Below, piece by piece: positions 19,410 through 28,726 of a stretch of 64,000 nt of DNA. The notes below the pieces were generated by a model that worked only from the letters and a program-made list of their open reading frames with translations, searched no databases and was not told the origin of the DNA. The stretch comes from Wolbachia endosymbiont of Oedothorax gibbosus (lineage in GTDB: Bacteria; Pseudomonadota; Alphaproteobacteria; Rickettsiales; Anaplasmataceae), in NCBI RefSeq assembly GCF_936270435.1, contig NZ_OW370567.1, forward strand, positions 434,001 to 498,000, in the 5' to 3' direction. A program made the position numbers and the translations under genes. Position 1 is the first letter of the stretch; each line of letters opens with the position of its first letter.

Positions 19410-20648
19410 TTAATTTTCAAACACCTTAGCCTTTTCCCTAACAGAAAGAGTAGATGGATCTTTCATCTCATTTACTTGTGATGCAGGAGGAACTTCAGGT
19501 TCCATTTGTAAACCAGCAGGCTTAGGCGGTATCGGTGGCTTCTCTCCCTTTGGCACAGGATGTGACGGAGGTGTGGGTTCAGATTTTACATTATCATCAG
19601 ATCCATAATCACTGTCAAAAGACCCGCTTCTTTCCTTGCTTAATGGGGAGCCTGAAGATGCCTGCACACCAGCTCCTTGGCTTGTTTCATCATCACCAGA
19701 TACGTTACCACTGTCAAGAGCGCTTGTTCCCCTTTTTTCGTCTTGTTGGGAGTCTGAAAGTTCCTGCTGTTCATCTTCTTCTTCCCATTTCCCTGTACTA
19801 GTAGATTCATCGTCAGAACTATCGTAATTATTCCCCATTGCTTCAGCTCTTCTGTACAAAGCTTGAGTAAGAGGATCAGTGTTCTTCTTTTTTTGCACGT
19901 TATCAAGTCTTGCAACGTACTCTTCTTGTGTTTCTTTTTCGTCAGTGCCCTGATTACTTTCTACTGCATCTGACCCCTTTACAGAACCTTGTTGCCCATC
20001 ATTGTTTGGATTAACTTTTCTAAGCTTGCCGCTCCTTTCCACTGCTTCTTTAGCCAAATCAACGAAATTAGTACCAGGACCATCATTAGATGCACATGCA
20101 GGACCACTAGTTTCACCTCCTTTTCTTTTCTTCAACGCTGCAAGCGGATCGGTTGGTGTTGTAGGGGGAGGAGGTGGTGGAGGTGGAGGTGGTGCACCGC
20201 TTGATAGAGGCAGAGGAGGAGGTGGTGGTGCACTGACACTTGGTTGTGTTCCAAACGTTACTGGAGGTGATTGAGGAGCAGGTACATTTGATTTATTCTC
20301 CAGATTAGTACAATTTTCACACACAAATTTTTGTGGTTCTTGAGATGCAATATGGCCAGATTCCTCTCCATCAAGACCTGCTTCTTTCTTACTGTCAGCT
20401 CTAGAAACGGCCAGTCTAATGAGATATATTGTTGAAATCAATGCAACAACCGCAGAAACAGCAAAAATTGCTAAAGGAACTGCTGCAATGGCACCAGAAC
20501 CAGAAACTGCTACAATAACATAAGAAAGATATTGACCAGATATAAAACTAAATATAGATAATGATGAAACAGCAATTAAAGGTTTCCATATAGTCCCCTT
20601 AGTTTTCTGACTATCTTTTAGCAATGGGGAATTATTGGATGTCATCAT
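19410..20648 (-). CDS. Membrane-anchored proline-rich protein with WH2-like motif, candidate effector
   Basis: A 412-residue protein. It has two predicted membrane helices near the N-terminus (about 21-46 and 52-77), then a long hydrophilic region. That region holds polyproline runs (141-146 and an unbroken ten-Pro run at 153-162), a WH2-like stretch DLAKEAVERSGKLRKV (about 197-212), a second basic motif DPLAALKKRKGG just after the prolines, and an acidic stretch with Trp (KWEEEDEQQELSD, 287-299). The C-terminus has PPIPPKP. The order proline-rich, WH2-like, acidic is that of actin-nucleation-promoting proteins such as RickA of Rickettsia. The start is supported by GAGGT upstream. Family not recognised; the actin role is inference. 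Confidence 0.7.
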   Translation of the reverse strand: MMTSNNSPLLKDSQKTKGTIWKPLIAVSSLSIFSFISGQYLSYVIVAVSGSGAIAAVPLAIFAVSAVVALISTIYLIRLAVSRADSKKEAGLDGEESGHIASQEPQKFVCENCTNLENKSNVPAPQSPPVTFGTQPSVSAPPPPPLPLSSGAPPPPPPPPPPTTPTDPLAALKKRKGGETSGPACASNDGPGTNFVDLAKEAVERSGKLRKVNPNNDGQQGSVKGSDAVESNQGTDEKETQEEYVARLDNVQKKKNTDPLTQALYRRAEAMGNNYDSSDDESTSTGKWEEEDEQQELSDSQQDEKRGTSALDSGNVSGDDETSQGAGVQASSGSPLSKERSGSFDSDYGSDDNVKSEPTPPSHPVPKGEKPPIPPKPAGLQMEPEVPPASQVNEMKDPSTLSVREKAKVFEN

Positions 20649-20798
20649 TTTTTTACCTCACTTGTTAACGATAATTTAATAATAACTCAATTATCAAATT
20701 TTGTCAATAAATTAATTATGAAAAATAAAGTTACAATTTGAATAATATACGATCAGCAATAATAGACTTCTTGCATTAAGTAAAAGGTGTAGCTATAC

Positions 20799-21320
20799 CG
20801 CCGTGGTATCTCTAGATCCCGCTAACACGTAACGGGGACGGTTAGCCTGTCATCCGAGTAGCCCTTATAATGTCATCCGAGTAGCCCCTCTTCTGTCATC
20901 CAAGTGCTTCCTTCTCCTGTCATCCCAGTGCCCAGACACTGGGATCCAGAAAAGTTTGCTTGTAAACTAGCATAGAAAAACATTTTCGATGAGATTATAT
21001 GGAAAACTGGATTCCAGTGCCAAGCACTGGAATGACAGCAATCTGCGTCATACCGCCGCGGTATCTCTAGATCCCGCTAACACGTAGCGGGGACGGTTGT
21101 CAGGGTGTCATGAAAGTAGCTGACACTGGTTCCTTTATGACGGCAGTGCCCTCTTCTTGTCATCCGAGTAGCCCTCTTCTTGTCATCCAAGTAGCTGACA
21201 CTGGTTCCTTATAAGGTGAAATGAGATCCCAGTGTCAGCTACTCGGATGACAGGAGAAGGAGGCATTGCCCTCCTGATAGACAATGTCCGTACAGTTGTG
21301 GAATGAATCGCGGTATGACT
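20799..21320. repeat. Cluster of palindromic repeats
   Basis: The 810-bp spacer 20649-21458 contains no gene. Its centre is a tandem mosaic of repeat words: TGTCATCCGAGTAGCCC several times, CCCAGTG...CACTGGG palindromes, and two direct copies of a unit of about 49 bp (about 20799-20847 and 21051-21098). That unit carries the palindromes ATACCGCCGCGGTAT and CCGCTAACACGTAGCGG. A core of about 80 bp (TTGCTTGTAAACTAGCATAG...) at about 20936-21044 is repeated at 32070-32190. Confidence 0.8.
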
Positions 21321-21458
21321 AGGGAAATCTTTCTTGGGTTAGCTATATGAATTAAAACATCAAGTATATTGAACTTAAAACATATCTCAGCTATACTTTG
21401 CGATAAAGTTAATAAAAATTTTAATAAAATCAGTAACTCTAGCTAAAATGAATACAAA

Positions 21459-22241
21459 GTGAGCTTTTTTGATATAAATAGTGTTAGAATAATTGGTAGG
21501 TACTTTATCAATTTTTTGTTAAGGCTTGGTAGTGCATTCATATTTTTTATTCAATCTCTATACCACTGCTTCCTACCACCATATTATTTTAGCAACGTAG
21601 CAAGACAAATTATAGAGATAGGCTTTTTCTCTCTGCCAATTGTTGGGCTCACTGGAGTTTTTATAGGAGCGGCGATAGTTTTACAAAGCAGCTTGAGTGA
21701 CCCATTAATTAACCAAGAGCAGATAATACCCAAACTTGTTACGATCACTATCATTAAAGAGTTAGGACCAGTTTTGATCAGCTTAATAATGGTAGGAAAG
21801 GTTGGATCATCAGTTGCAGCAGAAATTGGTACAATGCGCATCACCGAGCAAATAGATGCACTTACAACCTTGAACATCAACCCTTTTAAATATTTAATTG
21901 CACCAAGGATTTTAGCGTCAATCATAGTATTTCCCATACTTACAGTATGTGCAGATTTAATAGGAATATTTGGAGGATGTATCACTGCAGTCTTCGAATT
22001 TAACCACAATTTAAATATATACATAAAATACACAGCTCAGTTCTTTAATACGTACGATTTTATAACTGGGCTAGCTAAAGCAACTGCCTTTGGCGCCATA
22101 ATTTCTGTCTCAAGTTGCTATTACGGTTACCATTGCAAAGAAGGTGCACGAGGAGTAGGTGTTGCTACAACATCAACTGTTGTTTTATCGTCCATACTGA
22201 TCATTTTAGCAAACTACATAATTACTTTGATACATGCGTAA
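21459..22241 (+). CDS. mlaE: MlaE-family ABC transporter permease
   Basis: An inner-membrane permease of the Mla-type lipid transport system that moves phospholipid between the membranes. The 260-residue product has about five to six helices. MlaE-family segments are visible: GLTGVFIGAAIVLQS, TIIKELGPVLISLIMVGKVG, SSVAAEIGTMRITEQIDAL and CKEGARGVGVATTSTVVLS. Translation starts at GTG 21459; an ATG just upstream (21448) opens only a five-codon frame. Its end overlaps the start of the ATPase gene by 8 bp. Confidence 0.88.
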   Translation: MSFFDINSVRIIGRYFINFLLRLGSAFIFFIQSLYHCFLPPYYFSNVARQIIEIGFFSLPIVGLTGVFIGAAIVLQSSLSDPLINQEQIIPKLVTITIIKELGPVLISLIMVGKVGSSVAAEIGTMRITEQIDALTTLNINPFKYLIAPRILASIIVFPILTVCADLIGIFGGCITAVFEFNHNLNIYIKYTAQFFNTYDFITGLAKATAFGAIISVSSCYYGYHCKEGARGVGVATTSTVVLSSILIILANYIITLIHA

Positions 22242-22935
22242 CCCCATAATATCAATATTGAACTTAAGCTTATCTTTTGATGATAGGACAGTACTAAAAG
22301 ATCTAAGTTTCGATATATTAAAAGGGGAATCATTAGTCATACTTGGCGGATCAGGAAGTGGCAAATCTGTATTAACAAAAACAATCATTGGCTTGCTGAC
22401 ACCAGACTCAGGGTCTATTAAAATAAATAGTAAAAGCAAAAATAAATTTGGAGTCTTATTTCAAAATTCCGCTTTATTTGACTACGTTACAGTGTGGGAA
22501 AATATATCTTTCAATTATAAAAAGCGCTTTAATATCAGCAAAAAAGAGGCAAAACAGCTAGCAATCGAGAAGTTAAATGATGTTGGACTAGAGGAAAACA
22601 TAGCAGATATGTTTCCAATAGAGTTGTCAGGTGGAATGAAAAAAAGAGTGGCACTTGCAAGGGCGATTGCACACAACCCAGAAATTATCATATTGGATGA
22701 ACCAACTTCAGGATTGGACCCAATTATGTCAGATATAGTAAACGAGATAATAATAAAATTATCTAAAGATCTTAACACTACAATTATCACGATTACACAT
22801 GATATTCATAGCGCATTTAAAATAGCTGACAAAATAGCAGTATTATATGAAGGGGAGATCATTTCCCATGGAACTGTTCAGGAAATACAAAATACTAATA
22901 ACGAATATATAAAAAAATTCATTCGTTATATATAG
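22234..22935 (+). CDS. mlaF: MlaF-type ABC transporter ATP-binding protein
   Basis: The ATPase partner of the MlaE-type permease. The protein has 233 residues. Walker A GGSGSGKS is at 38-45, the Q-loop region at VLFQNSALFDYVTVWEN, the signature LSGGMKKRVALARAIA from 131, Walker B IIILDEPTSGLDP from 151, and the switch His in TITHD. The ATG lies inside the last codons of mlaE, which indicates translational coupling. The substrate-binding MlaD-like partner is not in the window. Confidence 0.9.
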   Translation: MRNPIISILNLSLSFDDRTVLKDLSFDILKGESLVILGGSGSGKSVLTKTIIGLLTPDSGSIKINSKSKNKFGVLFQNSALFDYVTVWENISFNYKKRFNISKKEAKQLAIEKLNDVGLEENIADMFPIELSGGMKKRVALARAIAHNPEIIILDEPTSGLDPIMSDIVNEIIIKLSKDLNTTIITITHDIHSAFKIADKIAVLYEGEIISHGTVQEIQNTNNEYIKKFIRYI

Positions 22936-22985
22936 CTATAGGTTCACAAACGAGATTGTAAGCACTAAACAGTTTAACATAAAAA

Positions 22986-23014
22986 TTGACAAAGCTCGAT
23001 TCTTAAAGTATGTT
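22986..23014 (+). promoter_or_regulatory. Sigma-70-like promoter
   Basis: TTGACA (22986-22991), a 17-bp spacer and TATGTT (23009-23014) lie about 30 bp before the ATG at 23043. The -35 is a perfect consensus match. Confidence 0.5.
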
Positions 23015-23042
23015 TAATTGAAGTAGTAATTACGGAGCTATA

Positions 23043-25400
23043 ATGGCGGTGAAGCACATAAGAAAACGTTTATATCAATCTATAATGCTGCCACTGACAG
23101 CACTGTTCTTTATAGTAGCAGCTCCATTTGTAGCATTAAGTCTCTTGGTTTCTAACATCTGGAATACAGAAAGTATAAACAAAGCATTAAAGTATATTAT
23201 TATTGCTCCATTAGTAGTGCTATATTTGCCATGTGCAGTACTAGCTTTAGGGCTACATTTATCAATTAGTACTTTATTGACAGTCGCAAAAATTACACTT
23301 TTTCCTGAGTTCTTTTTGTCTTTGTGGATTAAGGAAGGAATTAAATTTAGTAGAATTTTTAGCTTATCTATTACCCAATTCCATAATGTGGACTTCTATT
23401 CATATATAGAAGACTCTGAAACTTTTTTTAAGATGAAAGATAGTAATAGAAAACTATTAGTAGCACTTCTTAAAGATAGCGACTTTAGTATACAAGATGA
23501 TACACCTTTCCATTTTTATGAAACACACCTAGAGTTTGTGACAGATGTCACTACTAAGATTTCCGATAAAGAGAAATCAAAAATCATATTCGATTATTTA
23601 GGCCTAAGTAGCTCAAAGCCTTTAATTCAAAAAGATAGGTATAGTAACTGCTGTCTACATGAAATTTATGACACGCATGAAAGGCTTATTAAAGTAGTTA
23701 ATGATATTGATATAGGATTACTTAAAACACTGCTCAAGTTAAATGAATCTTCAGTGAGGGACCAGGAATATATGCGCATCTTACGATTATCCAATGTTAT
23801 AGATTTGTTTGATGATCATGACTTAGCAAAAAACATGTCTGATGCCTTTAGAAACAAACAAATGCTTGCTGTGCAAATGGCTGAATACCTGCGCATATTT
23901 CTTGGATATGAGTACAATGGGTGCTACAGTAAGAAGGTAATGCAAGACAATTTAAAAAAGTTGTTTCTCAAAAAGGATTTAATTCCTTCTAACTTAGGCG
24001 CACAATCTGGTTTAATGCTAATAATCAAACATTTTTTGCGTAAAGAGATGAGTGAACGCGAGTTTGATAACCTCACTTCAATGTTGGAAGATAAAGATGT
24101 GATTGATAATTTAAAACATATTGATGATATTAACAATGTTCTGCCACATACATTAGAATGCAATGGCTATAGTACTTTTTTGGGGTTAAGGGAAATTTTT
24201 GATCTTAAAACAACAGCTTCTGATATAAGTAATCTGCACCTGTTGTTAACAAATAATAGGTTGTTTTATAGGTTCAGGGGTATTCCTATCAGGGTCCTTA
24301 GAAAAATCTGCAGCACTAAGCTATATGAAAACTGTGCAAATGTTGACGAAGTTTTAGCATTCTTTGATTGCTTGGATGATAAAAGTAAAAATAAAAACAT
24401 TTTAGATAATCTAATAGTTGCTTTTGAAAAAGATCCCGAAGCAACTCATGCGCTCTTAAATAGTAAAATGTTCAATTCTCGGGATAAAGTACTACAAATG
24501 CTTTCAGATAAAAGATTTGATGGTAATAAGGTGAGAGAAATATTGAATCGTATTAACTTGTGGTGGACATTGCAAGAAAATGATATGGTTTATAAGGCAA
24601 GCTATTTAAACACAACAGAAAAGTTTTCTTACGTGTTTAATCCACAGCACATAAAATTTGCCTTTTACACACATACACATGATGATGTTCCGCACAATGA
24701 ATCTGACCAGCAGAAAAGAGCTTTTCTTGAAAATGTTGGATTGTTTCAACTTCTCCTCGAAACGACCATAAAAGCTAGGTATGAATCCGTATTCTCTATC
24801 ATAAAAGATACTAAATTTGAGCACTTAGCTGATGGCAGATTTATCTCAAAAGTAAGAGATAAAATAAACCGCTACCTTTCTAACTTACTTATTTTTAAAG
24901 GGAACCTGTTTTCAGATATAAGTAACACATTTAGATTACAAATAATAGATATCGTTTTTTCATTCAATTCTCAAACGAAACTGCATACCACTCTAAAAGA
25001 ACGATGGGAAAAAATATTGAAAATAAAGTTCACAGAGCTTTTTGTAACACAGAAGTATGAGCAAATTACTCAAGAATCTCTAGCAAAAATTCAAGACTTA
25101 ACAATAAAAGACTTATCAGCAATACCAGAAACGGAAGAGATAGAAGAGTTTTTGAAAAATAAAGGAATAACAAATTCAGATGATCTATCTTTACTAGCAA
25201 AATTGATAGAGGACGGTATTCATATTGTAAACGTAATTGGAGAAAGAGTCAGTCTTACACAAGACATAACACAAACAATTTGTGATACATTTAAAGATAT
25301 CTCTGTAAACCATAACACAAAACAAACACCACCATCTCTTCTTAATTTATGCAAGACAAATATAATTAAAAGCTCATTAACTGAACAAATAAGCTGCTAG
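23043..25400 (+). CDS. Large hypothetical protein with N-terminal membrane helices
   Basis: A 785-residue protein. Residues 1-12 are basic, two strong hydrophobic segments follow (about 13-35 and 50-72), and a third weaker one may lie at 73-88. The remaining 690 residues are hydrophilic and mostly alpha-helical, with repeated short Leu/Asp/Lys stretches and no motif I know. GGAG lies just before the ATG, and a good promoter lies upstream. Its membrane anchor with a large soluble part suggests a surface or host-facing protein, but this is not shown. It is followed by the small His-rich gene at 25627. Confidence 0.75.
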   Translation: MAVKHIRKRLYQSIMLPLTALFFIVAAPFVALSLLVSNIWNTESINKALKYIIIAPLVVLYLPCAVLALGLHLSISTLLTVAKITLFPEFFLSLWIKEGIKFSRIFSLSITQFHNVDFYSYIEDSETFFKMKDSNRKLLVALLKDSDFSIQDDTPFHFYETHLEFVTDVTTKISDKEKSKIIFDYLGLSSSKPLIQKDRYSNCCLHEIYDTHERLIKVVNDIDIGLLKTLLKLNESSVRDQEYMRILRLSNVIDLFDDHDLAKNMSDAFRNKQMLAVQMAEYLRIFLGYEYNGCYSKKVMQDNLKKLFLKKDLIPSNLGAQSGLMLIIKHFLRKEMSEREFDNLTSMLEDKDVIDNLKHIDDINNVLPHTLECNGYSTFLGLREIFDLKTTASDISNLHLLLTNNRLFYRFRGIPIRVLRKICSTKLYENCANVDEVLAFFDCLDDKSKNKNILDNLIVAFEKDPEATHALLNSKMFNSRDKVLQMLSDKRFDGNKVREILNRINLWWTLQENDMVYKASYLNTTEKFSYVFNPQHIKFAFYTHTHDDVPHNESDQQKRAFLENVGLFQLLLETTIKARYESVFSIIKDTKFEHLADGRFISKVRDKINRYLSNLLIFKGNLFSDISNTFRLQIIDIVFSFNSQTKLHTTLKERWEKILKIKFTELFVTQKYEQITQESLAKIQDLTIKDLSAIPETEEIEEFLKNKGITNSDDLSLLAKLIEDGIHIVNVIGERVSLTQDITQTICDTFKDISVNHNTKQTPPSLLNLCKTNIIKSSLTEQISC

Positions 25401-25569
25401 GCAGGATTTATTTTAAAACTTTTGGCATTCGGCGCCTTGATGCTTTACCACAACGCTTTTGTTAAAATCTGTCATCTGGAAAATGATAGTTTTTCAAATT
25501 GTCGTAAGTCAGTTTAGCTATATATAGGATGACAGAAATTGTTTGTATTAGCTATATTCAAAAGCTCTA

Positions 25570-25598
25570 TTGATATTTTGCAATATTTGTGATAAAAT
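25570..25598 (+). promoter_or_regulatory. Sigma-70-like promoter
   Basis: TTGATA (25570-25575), a 17-bp spacer and TAAAAT (25593-25598) lie 28 bp before the ATG at 25627. The rest of the spacer 25401-25626 carries a short dispersed-repeat word (about 25490-25542) and no gene. Confidence 0.5.
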
Positions 25599-25626
25599 AA
25601 TAGCTTAAGATTGAGAGTAAAAATTT

Positions 25627-26124
25627 ATGAGTGAAGCTCAAGGTCCAAATATTGCAGAATGGCAAGCGCAGCAACAACACCAAGAAGCCGCTGGTGAGAA
25701 AAGTGGTTTTGGTCTTGGTCATAGTGATTCTGTTTCAACAGTTGTCGATGGAATGAAATGGTTGTTCAACTTTCATGAAGGGGCGATTGCTGCTTATAGT
25801 AACGTGTTTGAAGGTTTGGTAAGTGGCAGTAGTTTAGTAACACTGTTTGGAAAATCAGGTAATATGTTTGGCATAAAATTTCTTGAAGGCCTTGCAGAAT
25901 ATTTTTCAGGTGGAGGTGGGGAAGATATGCCATCAGAAGGAATGGATATGGCTCATGGTGATGATGGACATCACTCAGATGATTACCCTCATGCCAATAA
26001 CGAAATAGCTCATAATCCTGATGGTTTGCAAGACATGCATGATGCAGGTGATCACCATGGTCAATCTTTTTCACCTGGTCCTTCACCATCTGTTGGCGAT
26101 GACCACGGACATGAACTTGGTTAA
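25627..26124 (+). CDS. Small acidic His/Asp-rich hypothetical protein
   Basis: A 165-residue protein. The first 35 residues are Gln/Glu-rich, and the middle (about 45-98) is moderately hydrophobic and glycine-rich (VFEGLVSGSSLVTLFGKSGN). The last 60 residues are very rich in His, Asp, Gly and Met (HGDDGHHSDDYPHANN, DMHDAGDHHGQSF). Such a tail could bind metal ions, but that is inference. GAGAG precedes the ATG at normal spacing, and a promoter-like sequence lies upstream. Family not recognised. The gene ends about 65 bp before dxr. Confidence 0.65.
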   Translation: MSEAQGPNIAEWQAQQQHQEAAGEKSGFGLGHSDSVSTVVDGMKWLFNFHEGAIAAYSNVFEGLVSGSSLVTLFGKSGNMFGIKFLEGLAEYFSGGGGEDMPSEGMDMAHGDDGHHSDDYPHANNEIAHNPDGLQDMHDAGDHHGQSFSPGPSPSVGDDHGHELG

Positions 26125-26189
26125 ACGCTTAAAAACTATTGAATAGTTGGGTTCGCAAGAAAAGTTGCTATTGTTATGAGTTTGTCTTA

Positions 26190-27362
26190 GTGAAAAAGGT
26201 TTCAGTTTTAGGATCAACAGGAAGTGTTGGAAAAAAGACTGTAGATTTGCTCTCAAAGAGAAAAGAAGAATACCAAGTGGAAGCACTAAGTGCCCATTCA
26301 GACTTTGCTCTACTGGCACACCAAGCAAAACTGCTGAATGCAAAATACGTTGCTATCTCCGATGAAAGGTTTTACAAAGATTTAAGAGAAAACCTACTTG
26401 GTACAGATGTAAAAATAGCAATTGGCGCTACAAATATTGCTACCATATCTGTTGATCTCTCAGTTGTTGCAATAATTGGCATTGCAGGCCTTGAACCAGT
26501 TATGCACATCATAGAAAGCGGTACTAAAGTCATTGCACTAGCAAACAAAGAAAGCATTGTTTGCGGTGGAAAGTTATTACTCAAAAAAGCTAAAGAAAAA
26601 AACGTACAAATAATCCCTATTGACTCTGAACACAACGCAATTTTTCAAGTTTTGCAAAATGACGACAAATGCGTAGAAAAGATCATACTTACTGCTTCTG
26701 GTGGACCATTCTTAAACTATAGTTCTGAGCAATTAAGAAATGTCATGGTAGATCAGGCGCTTAGTCACCCCACTTGGAATATGGGAAAGAAAATCTCGGT
26801 TGATAGTGCAACAATGATGAATAAGGCACTAGAGATAATAGAAGCACATAACTTGTTTAACATCAGCCCGGATAAAATTGAAGCAATAGTGCATCCTGAG
26901 TCAATAGTACATGGAATTGTAACTTATAAGGATGGGTTCAACTTTGCTGTGCTTGCAGAAACTGACATGGCAATCCCTATTTCATATGCTCTATCTTGGC
27001 CGGAAAGATCAGCTTTAAATCGTAAATTAGATTTAACAAAGCAAGGAAAATTGACCTTTCAAGAACCAGACCATAAGCATTTTCCTGCGCTAAAGCTTAG
27101 CATGGCAGTGTTAAACTCTTCCGCTCCACAAACAAACAGTATTGTGTTCAATGCTGCAAATGAAATAGCTGTTAATGAATTTTTGAAGTCACGAATCGGC
27201 TTTTTAAAAATAGTAGAGGTAGTGGAATCAACAATGAAAAGTTTTGATAGTTATACTGATATTAATTCACTATCTGATATAATAAATATTGATTGTGAAA
27301 GTCGTATTATTGCTAATAAAATTGTTGAAAGTAAGTTGTTGTGTATAGCTAGAGTGATGTGA
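26190..27362 (+). CDS. dxr: 1-deoxy-D-xylulose 5-phosphate reductoisomerase
   Basis: It catalyses the NADPH-dependent conversion of DXP to MEP, the committed step of the non-mevalonate isoprenoid pathway. It is 390 residues from the GTG at 26190, which places the start directly before the KKVSVLGSTGSVG nucleotide-binding motif. An upstream in-frame TTG would add a tail unlike the family. IPIDSEHNAIFQ (metal site), TASGGPF, SVDSATMMNKALEIIEAH, and VHPESIVHGIV with the flexible loop are all present. The product feeds isoprenyl chains for ubiquinone (ubiX and ubiB in this window) and the MiaA substrate. Confidence 0.95.
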   Translation: MKKVSVLGSTGSVGKKTVDLLSKRKEEYQVEALSAHSDFALLAHQAKLLNAKYVAISDERFYKDLRENLLGTDVKIAIGATNIATISVDLSVVAIIGIAGLEPVMHIIESGTKVIALANKESIVCGGKLLLKKAKEKNVQIIPIDSEHNAIFQVLQNDDKCVEKIILTASGGPFLNYSSEQLRNVMVDQALSHPTWNMGKKISVDSATMMNKALEIIEAHNLFNISPDKIEAIVHPESIVHGIVTYKDGFNFAVLAETDMAIPISYALSWPERSALNRKLDLTKQGKLTFQEPDHKHFPALKLSMAVLNSSAPQTNSIVFNAANEIAVNEFLKSRIGFLKIVEVVESTMKSFDSYTDINSLSDIINIDCESRIIANKIVESKLLCIARVM

Positions 27363-27492
27363 CCAGACTGCATTCTGTGAAAAACACATTTGAGCTTTCT
27401 TCAATTTAAAATAAATACAGAAACTAGCTATCTTCAAAAATATGGTTGAATAATTGTGTGTATAATTATTAATATTTTTAAGCATTTTGGCT

Positions 27493-28726
27493 ATGGCTTT
27501 ATCTAAGTTTCTCGACCCTAAGCTGGATTTGACCTTCAAAAAAATATTTGGAACGGAAAAAAATAAGAATATTCTCATACATTTTTTGAACGATATTTTA
27601 GGGTTTACTGAGATAAATCCAATACAAGAAGTTGAGTTTCTTAGCACTATTATGACCCCAGTTATGGATTAACCAACGAAGTAAAGCTGAGAAATACAGG
27701 GCTTTTTCGATTGCATTGAATAAGAAATGAGGGTAGAAAAAATATGTACCAAGAAATTTACTGTGGATCTATGCCGAGTGTGCTCAAGTTCAAATTTGTT
27801 TTTTAGGCAGCCAAAAACCGTTTCAACAATCGATCTTTTCCCTAGTAAAATCTTCTCTTTCAGCGAAATCAGTGCATTTTTCATACCTTTTTTCACTTTA
27901 GTGACGAGTTTTAGACCTCTATCGAATAGTTTCTCAAAGAGCTCTTTCTTTATATAGCCCTTATCTCCAAACAAAAGTCCAGTTAGTTTTTTGGTTAGAG
28001 TTGGTACAGGTTTTCTGTCATCGACGTTACCTCTGGTTAGCGTAACACCTTGAATTTCACCTATTTCATTGATTACTACATGTAATTTAAAACCAAAAAA
28101 CCAGCCGTAAGTATTCTTTCCTAACTCTGCTAATCCTTTGAAAACCTTATTTCTTGAGATTCTTTTTCGATGGCATACTGCTATTGAAGTAGAATCTATG
28201 TAGGAAATCCCGGTCATTTTTGCTTGTTCACAAAACCATTGCAAAAGTAATGCTAAATACCACAAAACTCGCGGCTTTAAGGCAATAAATCTGTGATATG
28301 AAGGCAGCTTTGAAAACTCTGATCTATAGAATAACTGAAGATAACAAAGATAAAAAGCCTTGAAGTTTTTACATGGTGATTTATGGTATAATAGGATTAT
28401 GGTTAGAATTTCTGAGTGCGCTATTTCTGGTACTCTGGTTGGTTTTTTGCCGTTTGATAAGAACCTATTTGCAAAATTATCATCTACCGCACGACAAAAA
28501 TCCTCGACGCAACAGTACAGTTCTGTAATATCTTTCTTCATGTGTAACCTCTTATTATTACTAAAATACTCGAGTTTACCCTGTTTCCCTCTTCTTAGTT
28601 ATACTTTTATCTATTTTCTAATCCATAACTGAGGTTATTATGGATCCCGAAGTTGCCTCTGATAAACAAAGTATTGTTGATGTTCTCTGTACTGATTCCA
28701 CTGGAACTCAGCTAATAATTGAAATG
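27493..28726 (+). pseudogene. Rpn/PD-(D/E)XK nuclease-family gene, multiply interrupted
   Basis: The start reads MALSKFLDPKLDLTFKKIFG, the hallmark N-terminus of the Rpn/PD-(D/E)XK putative transposase family common in Wolbachia. The frame is broken by IS982 at 27655. On the far side it resumes with DPEVASDKQSIVDVLC and TGTQLIIEM, again family motifs. Directly after IIEM the sequence GTGCGAC begins, which I read as the 5' end of a group II intron. The downstream peptide no longer looks like the family. The rest of the gene is not found in the window. Confidence 0.7.
27655..28635 (-). mobile_element. IS982-family element, copy 1
   Basis: A 981-bp element with ends ACCCCAGTTATGGATTA and TAATCCATAACTGAGGT, flanked by the 7-bp duplication TATTATG (27648-27654 and 28636-28642). 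The transposase (27669-28541, 290 residues) is intact, starting MKKDITELYCCVEDFCR. The DDE residues lie in SYIDSTSIAVCH, LLFGDKGYIKK and SIVETVFGCLKN. The reading frame is identical to those of the copies at 29004, 32221 and 40825. This copy is inserted in the Rpn-type gene. Confidence 0.9.

Noticed and set aside
20002..20274. Plus-strand frame with a run of glycines opposite the proline-rich gene
   Set aside because: The Gly run is the complement of the proline codons; no start signal, and the minus-strand gene has a good start and composition.
20799..21320. Repeated units that could suggest a CRISPR array
   Set aside because: Unit lengths and spacings are irregular, the units are palindromic and dispersed over the whole window, and no cas gene is present.
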